The position numbers were made by a program, and so were the translations under genes. Shown piece by piece: positions 14,081-25,398 of a stretch of DNA of 64,000 bases. The notes beneath the pieces are model-generated. The model made no database searches and had not been told where the DNA came from. It saw only the letters and a list, made by a program, of their open reading frames with translations. The number at the start of each line of letters is the position of its first letter. Within the stretch, counting starts at the first letter, position 1. The DNA is from Gorsachius magnificus (lineage: Eukaryota; Chordata; Aves; Pelecaniformes; Ardeidae), in the NCBI GenBank assembly GCA_034008185.1, contig CM067082.1, positions 54,891,586 through 54,955,585 of the forward strand. The letters run 5' to 3'.

Positions 14081-15290
14081 TCATAGAACAATAGAATAGT
14101 TTGTGTTGGAAGGGACCTTTAAAGGTCATCTAGTCCAACCCCCCTGCAATGAACAGGGACATCTTCAACTAGATCAGGTTGCTCAAAACCCCATCCAACC
14201 TGGTCTTGAATGTTTCCAGGGATGGGGCATCCACCACCTCTCTGGACAACCTGTCCCAGTGTTTCACCACCCTCATCATAAAAAATTTCTTCCTTATATC
14301 CAGTCTAAATCTACCCTCCTTTAGTTTAAATCCATAACCCCTTGTCCTATCGTAACAGGCCCTGCTAAAAAGTGTGTCCCCATCTTTCTTACAAGCCCCC
14401 TTTAAGTACTGAAAGGCTGCAGTCCAGTCTCCCCACAGCCTTCTCTTCCCCAGGCTGAACAACCACAAATCTCTCAGCCTTTCTTCATCGGAGAGGTGTT
14501 CCATCCCTCTGATCATTTTTGTGGCCCTCCTCTTGACCCACTCGAAAAGGTCCATGACTTTCTTGTGCTGGGCACCCCAGAGCTGGATGCAGCACTGCAG
14601 GTGGGGTCTCACTAGAGAGGAGTAGAGTGGCAGAATCACCTCCCTCAACCTGCTGGCCCTGCCTCTTCTGATGCAACCCAGGATACAATTGGCTTTCTGG
14701 GCTACGAACACATATAGTTGGCTCATGTCCAGCTTTTAATCCAACAGTACCCCCAAGTCCTTCTCCACAGGGCTGCTCTCAATCCCTTCATCCCCCAGAA
14801 ACACCAGGGGTTACCCCAACCCAGGTGCAGGACCTTGCACTTGGCCTTGTTGAACCTCATGAGGTTATCACAGGCCCACTTCTTGAGCTTGTCCAGGTCC
14901 TGTCCCTCAGGCGTGTCAACCACACCACTCAGCTTGGTGTTGTCTGCAAACTTGCTGAGGGTGCACTCAATCCCACCGTCTACGACACTGATGAAGATAT
15001 TAAACAGTACTGGTCTAAACACAGATCCCTGAGGGACACCACTCATCACTGATCTCCATCTGGACATCGAGCTGATGTCCAATACAATCTGGATGCCACC
15101 ATCCAACCAATTCCTCATCCTCTGAACAGTCCACCCATCAACTCAGTATCTCTCCAATTTAGAGAGAAGGATTTTGTGGAGGACCATGTCAAAGGCCTTA
15201 CAGAAATCCAGATAGATGACATCCGTAGCTCTTCCCTTGTCCACTGATGTAGTCACTCCATCATAGAAGGCCACTAGGTTTGTTAGGCAT
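14081..15290 (-). mobile_element. CR1 LINE, 1.2-kb 5'-truncated copy with broken reverse transcriptase
   Basis: This is the longest CR1 in the window. The 3' end lies at 14081 (TCATAGAACAATAGAATAG on the plus strand). Reading the minus strand leftwards, the RT palm is recognisable between 15118 and about 14810. It has SGVPQGS (residues 26-32 of that open segment) and then FADNTKLSG, where the family catalytic motif is FADD, so the second catalytic aspartate is now asparagine. The GAC-AAC codons (14939-14950) fit CpG-to-CpA decay of GAC-GAC. A frameshift near 14805 and a TAA stop at 14736-14738, where the sister copy at 19 kb has a Glu codon, break the frame. It reopens as 185 codons (14726-14169) covering the ORF2 C-terminus, including [20 protein letters not shown] and RLDIRKKFF. 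The copy is dead. Its 5' limit at about 15290 meets the inverted repeat described separately. Confidence 0.95.
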
Positions 15291-15486
15291 TAATTTTACT
15301 TAGGAAAAAAAAAAAAAAAAGAAGTTGTAAAAACCAGCTTGAATTGAGTGTTCACAAGCTATGTATTAGTAATGTGTTTGAGGTCTTCAGTTTCAAAACA
15401 GAACATTTAGAAGAACTGGGAAAAGCAGAGAGGGAAGTTGCTGGACAGAGAAATTCAGGATTTGTTATGTGGGAGAGGAACACCAT
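15289..15486 (+). repeat. Left arm of long inverted repeat (IR-L)
   Basis: This segment is the near-perfect reverse complement of 16335-16550. Reading inward from the outer end it holds ATTAATTTTA, an A16 run, GTTGTAAAA, then TTGAATTGAGTGTTCACAAG, AGAACATTTAGAAGAACTGG, GTTGCTGGACAGAGAAATTC and GGAACACCAT. All of these recur on the opposite strand in the right arm. I count about a dozen mismatches in about 165 alignable bases. Compared with the right arm, this arm lacks about 30 bp after TTCACAAGCT and has a 6-bp insertion after AAAAGCAGA. A 71-codon open frame (15344-15559) begins in the arm and runs out of it into the spacer. I recognise no repeat family. Confidence 0.9.
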
Positions 15487-16334
15487 AGTCAGTAGTCTCT
15501 CCTTAGCCCAATATCTTGTCCATCTCACAGTTCCTCACTTTTCCTGTTTCAATAAATAATTTCTCATGTAGCACCATAAGTCCTTTATTAAAGTTCATAT
15601 TGATCATATCTGCCATGTTTTCTTGCATTAAACACTATTTATTGACTCGTTTTTAGAGGTAGAGTTTGTTTAACATCTGCCTCTGTCAAGCCCGTATAGA
15701 ATTCTATGCAACTTTTTATTTACCTCCACATTTCTAACCGTTCTCTCCAGCAAAATTTTTATCTAAGTATTTACAGACTGTCAAGTCAAAATAAAGGTCT
15801 TGAAGTTGCTCATATTATTTAAGTAAAGGGGAAAAGTATCAGCAGCCTCTCCATAACTCCCATAAGACATTGCTCCAACTGACAGACATTGGCATGCATC
15901 TTGTAGTCACTAACATTTTTGTGCTTTGTTATGCCTCATCTTTGCTCTCATAGCCAGCTGTATCGTCCTTATTGATAAAAGAAACAGAATATTAATACAC
16001 CTTTTAGTCTACACCTAAATATCTATAATGGAATTTCTAATTAGTACCCCCTCTGTATTTCTCATTCCTTGGTTTATTTTTTGTTCCTTTGGCTGAGAGC
16101 TGTTTGTTAAAGCATCTCCTATGATATCTAACTAACCCTTGCTTCTAGCCATTTTCATTCTATCCTTTAATGGTTTTCTTCAGTGATTAGCTGAGAATGA
16201 ATAGAATAAACAGACTCCCTAATTCTAAATGATTTCTGAAGAATGACCATTTCACCTAGTTAAATCAGGAAACACCTCTTGCAGTTTTTTTCTTGCACTA
16301 ATAGTTTCAGATGACTTTTTCCATGAGAAAAGTA
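15487..16334. other. Spacer of the inverted repeat
   Basis: About 850 bp separate the two arms. The sequence is AT-rich, with no open frame of note, no recognisable transposase and no clear similarity between its two halves. Arm similarity fades within about 20 bp on entering the spacer. It would form the loop of a hairpin if the locus is transcribed. Confidence 0.7.
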
Positions 16335-16550
16335 ATGGTGTTCCACTCCCACATAACAAATACTGAATTTCTCTGTCCAGCAACTTCTGCTTTTCCCAGT
16401 TCTTCTAAATGTTCTGCTTTCAAACTGAAGACCTGAAACATACTACTAATAAATTTTCATTTATGCTCCTATTTAAGTCAAAATGAATCAGCTTGTGAAC
16501 ACTCAATTCAAGGTGGATTTTACAACTTTTTTTTTTTAAATAAAATTAAT
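16335..16550 (-). repeat. Right arm of long inverted repeat (IR-R)
   Basis: This is the inverted partner of 15289-15486. Read on the minus strand from 16550 it starts ATTAATTTTATTTAAAAAA, matching the left arm's outer end including its A-rich run. It continues through GTTGTAAAATCCACCTTGAA and GAGTGTTCACAAGCTG, then an extra segment of about 30 bp absent from the left arm. It ends with AGAAGAACTGGGAAAAGCAG, AAGTTGCTGGACAGAGAAAT and GGAACACCAT. Both arm tips contain TTAA (15290-15293 and 16546-16549). The arms look younger than the flanking decay would suggest, or have been homogenised. Origin unknown. Confidence 0.9.
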
Positions 16551-17026
16551 TTCTCTAGTAATCACAATGTGCCAACTATAGAGCAAAGCATTTAAGGCTG
16601 TCACATTGATAACAGTATTTGTTCCCCATCCTCCACCTTTGTATTTCGGCGAGTGAGTTTTATCTTTGCTCATAACACTACAGGAATCTCTATCCACACT
16701 GAATCCTGTCTCTGGAGTATCCAGGTAGGTCTCTCTTCACCAGCCAACGCAATTTCTTTTATCATCCTTCCCCAAAGGATTTTGATCTAACAGCATCTTT
16801 TTACCTATGCTACTCCTTCTTGCAAGTCTACGGCATGATTAATTAATCATTTTCTCTTTAAGGAGCTGTCAGTATGTTTAGTGACGATATTGCATATTAT
16901 TGCCATGGGCAAAAAGAAAATTCAGCTATGCAAAATACTATAGATGTAATATCTAGGAGAATTTGTGTTATCAGCAGGTGCTATGGCTCAGGCAATTAAA
17001 AGTAGTTATTAACACGATGAACTCTA

Positions 17027-17041
17027 TAATAATAATAATAA
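17027..17041. repeat. (TAA)5 microsatellite
   Basis: Five perfect TAA units are visible, followed by a short A run. Confidence 0.85.
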
Positions 17042-17585
17042 AATAGAAATGCACTCTAGCATCCCATAAAATGTTTTTTCGCCATATATAAGGCAAGCAC
17101 ACTTAACCTCCCAACTTCATTTATCTATGTTACAATGGTTTCCCAGTATCTCTTCGGTACCTTCAAAGCCAACACAGATCCAAGACCCTGAAGTGGTTTT
17201 ATGTGGTGCAGCAGTGTAGCCATAAACTATTACTGTTTTTAAGGGCATGTGAATAAAATGCAGATTATTACAGACCTGTATGACACATGTAAGAAACATC
17301 TCTTAATTAGAATTAACCATAGCAACAACGAGGCGACCATACACCTTAAAAATTGTAATATCATTCTTTCCTCCTCCACGCAACAAATGACTGCTAAAGC
17401 AACTTTTCAAAGCTTCACTGTTTCTATTACAAATAATATAATTTATCTATTGCTACTTGTCAAAGCACTCTATGAAAATATTCACAAAATATAGGGAACA
17501 TAAGATCACAGATCTGTAAAAGAAGCAAGCAAAACAAACAAAAAACCTCCCGAAAACACAAAACCTGCATCTTCATCCTCAAAGA

Positions 17586-17606
17586 GAACCCTTAATGTAA
17601 GGGTTC
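17586..17606. repeat. Short perfect inverted repeat (hairpin)
   Basis: GAACCCTTA and TAAGGGTTC form a perfect 9-bp stem around a 3-base loop (ATG). No T-run follows and no function is assigned. Confidence 0.8.
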
Positions 17607-19048
17607 AACATTAGGTTGATTAATATTTTGAAGTTATACAGAAAAGAAAAATTTAATAAATGAGGGTGAGCAACAAACCTAAGCAGGAGAAGGGAATGAG
17701 AACATAAAAGTTAGGACCATCTATTATGGTAGGATATGCTTTAGACACAGTTCCTGTGGGTTTTTCATTTCTTTTAAGATACATTTGAAGGTAGAGATCT
17801 CAAAGCAAAAATTTCACCGGGGCAATGAAAATTGTATTTTTCTTACTTTCCTTCCCTTACCTCACCTATGTATTCAACTGGACAGTGACTGAACTAGTAA
17901 CTTAATTATCAAAAACCTTGTAGATCTGCATGATCAAACCCTTCAGCAAACTACTTAATATATCTGGAGTATAAAACATTCTAACATGAAATATCACACT
18001 TAAAAAAACCACCCTAGAATTGTGTTCTAGCTATTTCCTTCTTCAACACAAATACTCACGTAAAAACAACAACAACAAAATTACACTGTTGAAAAGCAGC
18101 TGCCTCTACAACTGTAGCTACCAGGTGTTGATATGTTATAAAACATTAAGCCATTTGCTCTGTTTTAATAGATATTATTTTCCATTATAGTAATAAATAG
18201 GAATATTAGCAAGAAAGTAAAATTCTAGAGTAAGCATGGCTTGGGAATTCACATGACAACACACTTCTATTATTTAGACCTCCTCAGAGGTCAACAATAC
18301 TGAGATCAGGAACAATGTTAACTAATGAGATCAGATCTGCACATGACTTCATCTTGTTTAGCTCCTCAGAAGACAATAATAGGTTTCCCTGAACCCTTGC
18401 TATATCCAGTCTGATGACACATATGCATCCAAGTCCAAGTTCCTGGGTGGTTCACTAAGGTTTCAGGAGTTCACTGACAAACTCAAGGTAAAATTTACCA
18501 GCTGGCCATAAGAGTCTTTCAGATAGCTCTAACACAGCACTAACAGATTGAAATAGCTGTCCCCAAACTCAGAATCTACCTATGAGAAATTTACAGTTCC
18601 CAGAGAGTCAGATCTAGGATATGGTTTATGATAATGTTTGTTTGTAATGTCCAGATTCAGAGACCCATTTGCAGGAAATGAAGCTTTTGGCACAAGTGGT
18701 GGGGAAATTTGCATTCACTGTCTTGCCTTTATGTTTTACTAAGCAACACTATTTACTTTTGCTTTAAGTAAATATTGAAGTAGATTATTCTTCAGTCAAC
18801 ATAAACTTCTCAGGTCAACACATTTTGATTCATGTCTCCCTCTTAATGCATGAAGTTATAAGTGATTATTACCCAGAAGAGAGTGGAGATTTATGGTTCA
18901 GCAGCTCATAAAGTCCTCTGGGGAGCAGTTTCTTTAGCACAAAAACATATTAAGCCAAATTCTGCTAGTTACTTGAGGGAGGAAGCCAAACTTCGCCAAC
19001 CTTACAATAACCTGGTCTTTACTGCTCTACAAAGAATTTATCAAGAAA

Positions 19049-19815
19049 ATCATAGAATCATAGAATGTTTTGGGTTGGAAGGGACCCCTAGAGGTCATCT
19101 AGTCCAACCCCCCTGCAGTGAGCAGGAACACCACTAACTAAGATCAGGTTGCTCAGAGCCCCATCCAACCTGGCCTTGAATGTTCCCAGGGATGGGGCCT
19201 CCACCACCTCTCTGGGAAACCTGTTCCAGTGTTTCACCACCCTCATTGTAAAGAATTTCTTCCTTATATCTAGTCTAAGCCTACCCTGGTTTAGTTTAAA
19301 ACCATTACCCCTTGTCCTGACACAGCTGGCCCTACTAAAAAGATTATCCCCATCTTTCCTATAGGCCCCCTTTAGATACTGAAAGGCCGTAATCAGGTCT
19401 CCCCGCAGCCTTCTCTTCTCCAGGCTGAACAAGCCCAACTCTCTCAGCTTGTCCTCACAGCAGAGGTGCTCCAGCCCTCGCATCATTTTTGTGGCCCTCC
19501 TCTGGACCCGCTCCAACAGTTCCATGTCCTTCTTGTGCTGAGGGCTCCAGACCTGGATGCAGTACTCTAGGTGAGGTCTCACCAGAGCAGAGTAGAGGGG
19601 CAGAATCACCTCCCTTGACCTGCTGGCCACGCTTCTCCCGATGCAGCCCAGGGTACGGTTGGCCTTCTGGGCCGCCAGCACACATTGCCGGCTCATGTCC
19701 AGCTTTTCATCCACCAGCACCCCCAAGTCCCTCTCAGCAGGGCTGCTCTCGATCCTTTCTTCCCCCAGCCTATACTGATACTGGGGGTTACCCCGACCCA
19801 GGTGCATGACCTTGT
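19049..19815 (-). mobile_element. CR1 LINE fragment with intact ORF2 C-terminal frame
   Basis: The plus strand begins with two adjoining CATAGAAT units, the reverse complement of the CR1 3' tail, and continues into a 3'-UTR very like that of the 14-kb copy (AGTCCAACCCCCCTGCA). On the minus strand one uninterrupted frame runs from 19870 to 19088. Its CR1 part starts at about [11 protein letters not shown] (near 19812) and covers about 240 codons, with [44 protein letters not shown] and RLDIRKKFF in order. The first roughly 20 codons of that frame lie in unique DNA beyond the truncation point, so they are not CR1. The absence of stops or frameshifts makes this the best-preserved copy here. It lacks the RT catalytic core and cannot move by itself. 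Confidence 0.95.
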
Positions 19816-20664
19816 GTCCTCTAAGAAGACACCACCTAGTATTCATTAAGCAAGACAGATGTAATAGCATGAAATACAGAAGAATTTTAGGTGAATTTAG
19901 TTAATCTTTGGGAACCCTAATCAGGAAGAAATTTTGTGGGGTTCTGTGTAACAGGAGACTGGCTCCTACTGAAGTCATATGGGGAAGGAAATTTGTTCTT
20001 ACAACTTGAAGTCCTAGCTCGCAAGAAGTTCACTGATGACCTAGTCTTATACCAATCAAAGAACTTCACAACTTTCCTTATATCTGTTACCTGTAGGACA
20101 CCTGAGCAGCAGAGAGAAAGACAATATTCAGACGATTGTCTTGATAGCCTCCATGGAGAGCCCATGACCATCCTGAAAAGTGTCATTTACATATGTGAAA
20201 ACATCTGTACAGTGTATTATATTGTGGCCAGCAAGGTTTTTAGAAAGATAAAATATATTCTAAACACTAGCCTAAAGAAACCAAGAAGATAAGGTTCAGA
20301 GAGTGTAGTTTGACAATAAAAAGTATTCATTGTGTACATTGATCATTAAATATATGATTATGTAAAATACCATTCTGTCTTTTGTCCAAGTATATAAATG
20401 CACAACTATCACATAATTTGTTGGATTTTAGGTTTTTTTTACACAGTTATAACTTGACAGGGTAGTGATAATAAAGGGCAAGAGGAATTACGGTTTTCTA
20501 CAAGAAGGTGCAATGTCACAAATATTAACTAAAGGTTTACAGGATTGCAAAGTACCAAAGAAAGCAGAATTTGGCCTCCTTTCTTGCCTCCTCCCACTTA
20601 TAAAATGGAGATGGACTTATTAGCTAGGTTATCCCTAAGCACCATGACACAAATATATGGAGTT

Positions 20665-20722
20665 GCATGAAAACTCAATTTAGTTTTATGATCGCATGAA
20701 AATTCAATTTATTTTTATGATC
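20665..20722. repeat. 29-bp tandem duplication
   Basis: Two adjacent 29-bp copies (20665-20693 and 20694-20722) begin GCATGAAAA and end TTTTATGATC. They differ at two positions, so this is a simple local tandem duplication. Confidence 0.9.
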
Positions 20723-21840
20723 TAACACAATCCCAAAATATCCAGACACAGGTCTGCAGATATGGAGACCACATGTGTCTATCTGTACGCAGATTTTGTA
20801 ACTCTTATTTACGTACACATGCGCAAATTTTCAACATGAACTGAAGTTACAAAATTGGCATACTTCATTTTGTTCATTGTAAAATTTCAGCTAGTCTCTT
20901 AAGGAGGGAATTTAGAGGGTCACTAAAATTAGATAAAGGGCACTGAATTACTTATTGCATGTGCATTTTGAGTCACATACCACTGTGCTTATTTTAAAAA
21001 CATTACCTATTTGTGTATCAGCATGCAGTCTGAGCCCAGGTCTCCTTTCCCAAATGAGCAGTGTATCTCAGACTAGCTCCCATTCTGACATTTCATCTGC
21101 TAATTCACAAGATAAACTGAGCTCCTCTTGCTAACTCTGAGGAGAAAACCTTCCGGAACTATGCCTCAGGAGTCTAACAAATCAAAATTTTCACACTTGG
21201 AGTGAAAGAAAGGAGAGAACTAATGAACTTTTGTCTACCAAATATAATGCTCCCAATACAGCATCCTCTGGCCACAGTGGCCCACAATGAAAGCGATACT
21301 GTTCCGGTGTGCTTTAATCTAGGTCACTGCTGACAACACAAATCTACATTACCAAGTCTTAAAGTCATCAAGTGCAAACCACATCAACAACACAAAAATC
21401 TTTCCAACAGTCAAATGCTTTACATATGAAACAGTACTGCCACGTGTTTAATAACATACATTTGTAGAAAAAAAAATGTGTTTTCTTGGTGTGATTCTGC
21501 ACACAAATAGATAGAAACCCCAAGCCATTATTCTTCTCGAAGCATTCCTGGAAAGAGGACTACAGGAACAAATGCAAGATATAATCACTTCAAATAGCAG
21601 ACAAGTTGGGATCCACTGAATTTCAGCTAATCTCTGAAGCTTCCAAATATCAATTTTTCCCCAATCCTTATCATTATCCAGCTACTGTAATGATAGAGTG
21701 TAATAAGCCATTTTCTTACCCTAGTTCCAAATGCATTTTTCCCATCTTATCATTTGTCTAAGAAGGATTTGAAAATAGGTCATAATTTCCATGAAGTTGT
21801 TTAATATGCTGGAATTTTTACCTAATATTTTTGCAGAAGT

Positions 21841-21861
21841 CTCCTGTGAGAGACACAGGAG
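21841..21861. repeat. Short perfect inverted repeat
   Basis: CTCCTGTG and CACAGGAG form a perfect 8-bp stem around the 5-base loop AGAGA. Confidence 0.75.
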
Positions 21862-23839
21862 TATTAAATATTCAAAGTTTATTTTGATATAAAATGATCG
21901 GTGTTACCTTATTTATGGTCTTTAACAGGATGCGATTATGAAGGAACAATAGTCTCAGTGTCACAAAGGAACCACCAAAATGATCGCAGAGGTACTTTAT
22001 TTGGGTCTGTCTGAAACCCATGTTAGGGTCTGTCAAATAACATTAATTTTATATTAACTGCTGAAGCTTAAAATCTATTTATTCTCAGCAAGAGTGTAAT
22101 TTAATCCTCTATAAAATCGGTTCACAGCCAAATAATACTGTTAAAATATGAGGTTACTAATGCAACATTTTTAACATCAAGGAAAACAAAGAATACTGAT
22201 TTCCCTCTGTTGCAATGTGCCACACCCACATTTAATAAAAATAGACAAATTAAGAGGTAACCTCTGAGCTCTGTAGAAAACAAGAAGCTGCAGTAAGACT
22301 CTTAAATAAATGACGTGTTACAAAGCTGTAATTAACTGGACAGGAACTGGTTCTTCTTTGGAACATCTATTTCAATCGTATCAGGTGCGTTTAATGGGTC
22401 AGCTGCCACAGGAGCAAAATACCCATATCCTCTCCTGCACCTCAGAAAACAGAAATGCAAGTAAAGCTTAAACAAAAAGACCTAATTTAATCTTCTCTCT
22501 GAGGGACGGCAATACCTCCTGGATTGTCAGCTGAGCAGGAGCATTCTTTCTGAAGTATTGCCTCTAAGATGAGGTACTAATGCAGAATAAAGAGATAAGC
22601 GTTAAAAATATCCATACGCACAAATGGTTTTCCCCACACAACGCACAAGGTTCCAGAGCTCTATTCAACTGAGAACACGGGAAATATTATCTCAGACACT
22701 AAAATACAAAGACCGTTTGTTGTCACCATTACAATAGCATTTTAATTGCGAACATGATTTGAGAAATATGGTGATACTGAAGATTAATAACATTTTTATA
22801 GTGCAGATGGGAAGGAAAAGAGTTTATTATTAGCAGTAGAATAAACTGTACTCTGTATCAAGAGGCCTCTAAAATGTGAGCAACGTACATGATTTTCGTA
22901 CAAAGAACTCCAATGGAAAAATAGCAGCTAAAACAATAAAATATTTACATTCTGTTTGGGTGAATACAATTGCTGTATATCATTACTCACCCTATATGGT
23001 GAAGCTGATGTTATATTACATTTTATGCATTAAGGAGCAAAGATCTGATCAAATCAAGTTAATGAATGCTTCCGTCCAACTACTAACGATGATTAAAGAA
23101 AAAGGAGAACTTTAAATACTTTAAAACCATTTCAAGCAGATTTAAAGAACTTATTTATTAGGACAAAAACCCTGAAAATTACCTAAATATTACAAAAGAC
23201 ATTTTAAACTGGAAAAATGAGGAAATGTATCAGGAGATGAAGCTACTGCTACAACCTTAAGATCGCACTGGTTTAAGAGTTGTACGGTTTTAGCAGGAAT
23301 TAAAACAAAATGATTTTCCTTCTGCATCAAAAACTCTAAAAACTGGAAGCTGCAATATCACCACATGATGAATCTATTCACCATATGCAAGTCCAGCATA
23401 TATCACAGCACGTGGAAGCAGTTTAGTTGCTTTTTTACCATTTTAGGCACTGTTGCAGTCTCTCCAGTGCAATTCCACCAAGAAATGGCAGTATTTAGTA
23501 GCATTGATCTTCTCTCTTTTAAGACAGAATCCATCCACTGAAGCCTCTCTTGAATTACAAACGCTCTCCGTCACAAGGTCAGTTTACTCTTAACGGTGTG
23601 GAAATACCTAGTGCAGTTTCTGCCTGGTATGTCATGGAGTATATGTTGCACACATCACGTCTAATGCAACATCTCTGTTGTCAGGTTCACATATAGGGAT
23701 ACGCAACTGAGCACATAAGTTGATTTATCAGGTCATCTTCATCTTTGTGACTAAGAAAGAGCCCTTTTCTAAACAGCTATGTAATCTTTTCCCCAAACAA
23801 TCCTAATTAATTACTTTTCTGTTAGGATCTCACACACAG

Positions 23840-24478
23840 AATAACAGAATCACAGAATGGCAAGGGTTTGAAGGGACCTCGGGAGATCATCTAGTCCAAC
23901 GTCCCTGCTAAAGCAGGTTTACCTAGAGCAGGTTGCACAGGACATCGTCCGGGTGGGTTTTGAATATCTCCAGAGAAGGAGACTCCACACCCCACCCTGG
24001 GCAGCCTGTTCCAGTGCTCTGTCACCCTCAAAGTAAAGTTCTTCCTCATATTCAACTGAAACCTCTTATGCTTCAGTTTGTGCCCATTGCCCCTTGTCCT
24101 GTCACTGGGCACCACTGAGAAGAGTCTAGCTCCGTCCCTGTGACATCCACCCTTAAGATATTTGTATGTGTTGATGAGATCCCCGCTCGGTCTTCTCTTC
24201 TCCAGGCTAAAAAAGCCCAACTCTCTCAGCCTTTCCTCATGGGAGAGATGCTCCAGTCCCCTCATCATCTTTGTTGCCCTCCTCTGAACTCCTTCTAGGA
24301 GTCCCTTATCTTTCTTGAACCAGGGAGCCCAGAACTGGACACAGTACTCCAGGTGGGGTCTCACCAGGGCAGAGTAGAGGGAGAGGAGAACCTCCCTCGA
24401 CCTGCTGGCCACACTCCTCTTAATGCACCCCAGGATGCCATTGGCCTTCTTGGCAACAAGGGCACACTGCTGATCTCA
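23840..24478 (-). mobile_element. CR1 LINE fragment (different subfamily), frameshifted
   Basis: A degenerate CR1 3' tail (AATAACAGAATCACAGAATGG) is followed by the motif CTAGTCCAAC and the ORF2 C-terminal region on the minus strand. The open frame from 24412 reads [40 protein letters not shown] and [15 protein letters not shown], as in the other copies. Near 23995 the frame shifts. The expected ending ([13 protein letters not shown], then the terminal CNLL) continues in another frame. The 5' truncation is near 24478, after GGGCACACTGCTGATC. The 3'-UTR (GGGACCTCGGGAGATC) differs from the copies at 14 and 19 kb, so it belongs to another subfamily. Confidence 0.95.
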
Positions 24479-25343
24479 GTCTCTTGGCTCACTGCCATAA
24501 ATTTTTGTATCAGAAGTCCTGGTAACGCCTGTTAACAATAACCCAAAAACTTTTGCTCTTCCTGGCCAAGTTCCTCCTCCTGCCATTTCTGTCCAAGCAC
24601 TTTTTCAGCAGTATCTCTGAACACAGGTTTCCTGAGAGTAGTTAGCACCATCCACTCCTGAATTACGGACTCTGTCCTTGAAAGCAGCTCTGCAGGAGTG
24701 GCAGAGACGCTCTGCACAGCACTGAGTCACGCTGCCATCCACGATATCCTACCAAGGGGTTCCTGCTAAAAGAGTCTTTCCTACCAACAGCAAATCCACC
24801 TGAAATGGCAATTGCCTGCATCTCTTCAGTCCCAGCTACTGCCATAGGCAGCCTAGATCTTAGATCCAATTTAATCATTCAACTAATTTTGTTCAAATAA
24901 AAGATGTGAAATAATCTTGAGTTACAAACTGTGAAAGGCCCAAGTTGTTCAGAGTTCTTAAACTTTCTGAGAAGAGCAGCTGAGATACTTCTGAGCATGA
25001 GTTTAAAAAAAAAGTTTTGCTTAAGTTGAATTCTTAAAAATACCTGACTGAAAAGCTACTGCTCCCATTCTTAAAAATAGGGCAACAGGGTTATTCTGGT
25101 TTGAAAGCTATGAAAATCATCAAAAGGTGGCCTTAGAAAATTGCCGTTTCATCTCACCCCACAGGAGTACATTAGAAACTGTAGGAAAACTCCTCATCGT
25201 ACCCCAGTCCCACAGAAGATGCTCCCCCAGCATCAGGCACCAAACGCATCTCAGTCTGCAGGTGAGCAAGAGCCTTTTTGTCATTGCTTATTGCTGTTCA
25301 GTGGGACACAACAGCATGAATGCTAAAAATGAGATAAAAATAT

Positions 25344-25398
25344 ATTCTGGTTCTTGTACTTATATCCTCCATTCTGGTTCTTGTACTTTCTATCCTCC
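25344..25398. repeat. 27/28-bp tandem duplication
   Basis: ATTCTGGTTCTTGTACTT recurs head to tail. Copy one is 25344-25370 and copy two 25371-25398, each ending TATCCTCC, with a single inserted or changed base between them. Confidence 0.9.

Larger units (their letters stand above)
16551..19048. other. AT-rich non-coding stretch
   Basis: No gene or interspersed repeat is recognised. A (TAA)5 run lies at 17027-17041 and a perfect 9-bp hairpin at 17586-17606. Open frames are all below 82 codons and look like chance. Confidence 0.55.
19816..23839. other. AT-rich non-coding stretch, possibly partly conserved
   Basis: No gene or interspersed repeat is recognised. It contains a 29-bp tandem duplication (20665-20722) and a perfect 8-bp stem (21841-21861). 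The part from about 21780 to 22420 is compositionally even and free of simple repeats, the texture often seen in conserved non-coding DNA. That last point is only an impression and needs an alignment. Confidence 0.5.

Noticed and set aside
17027..17041. CRISPR-like or satellite array
   Set aside because: Only trinucleotide units are present, with no spacers. No CRISPR or satellite array exists anywhere in the window.
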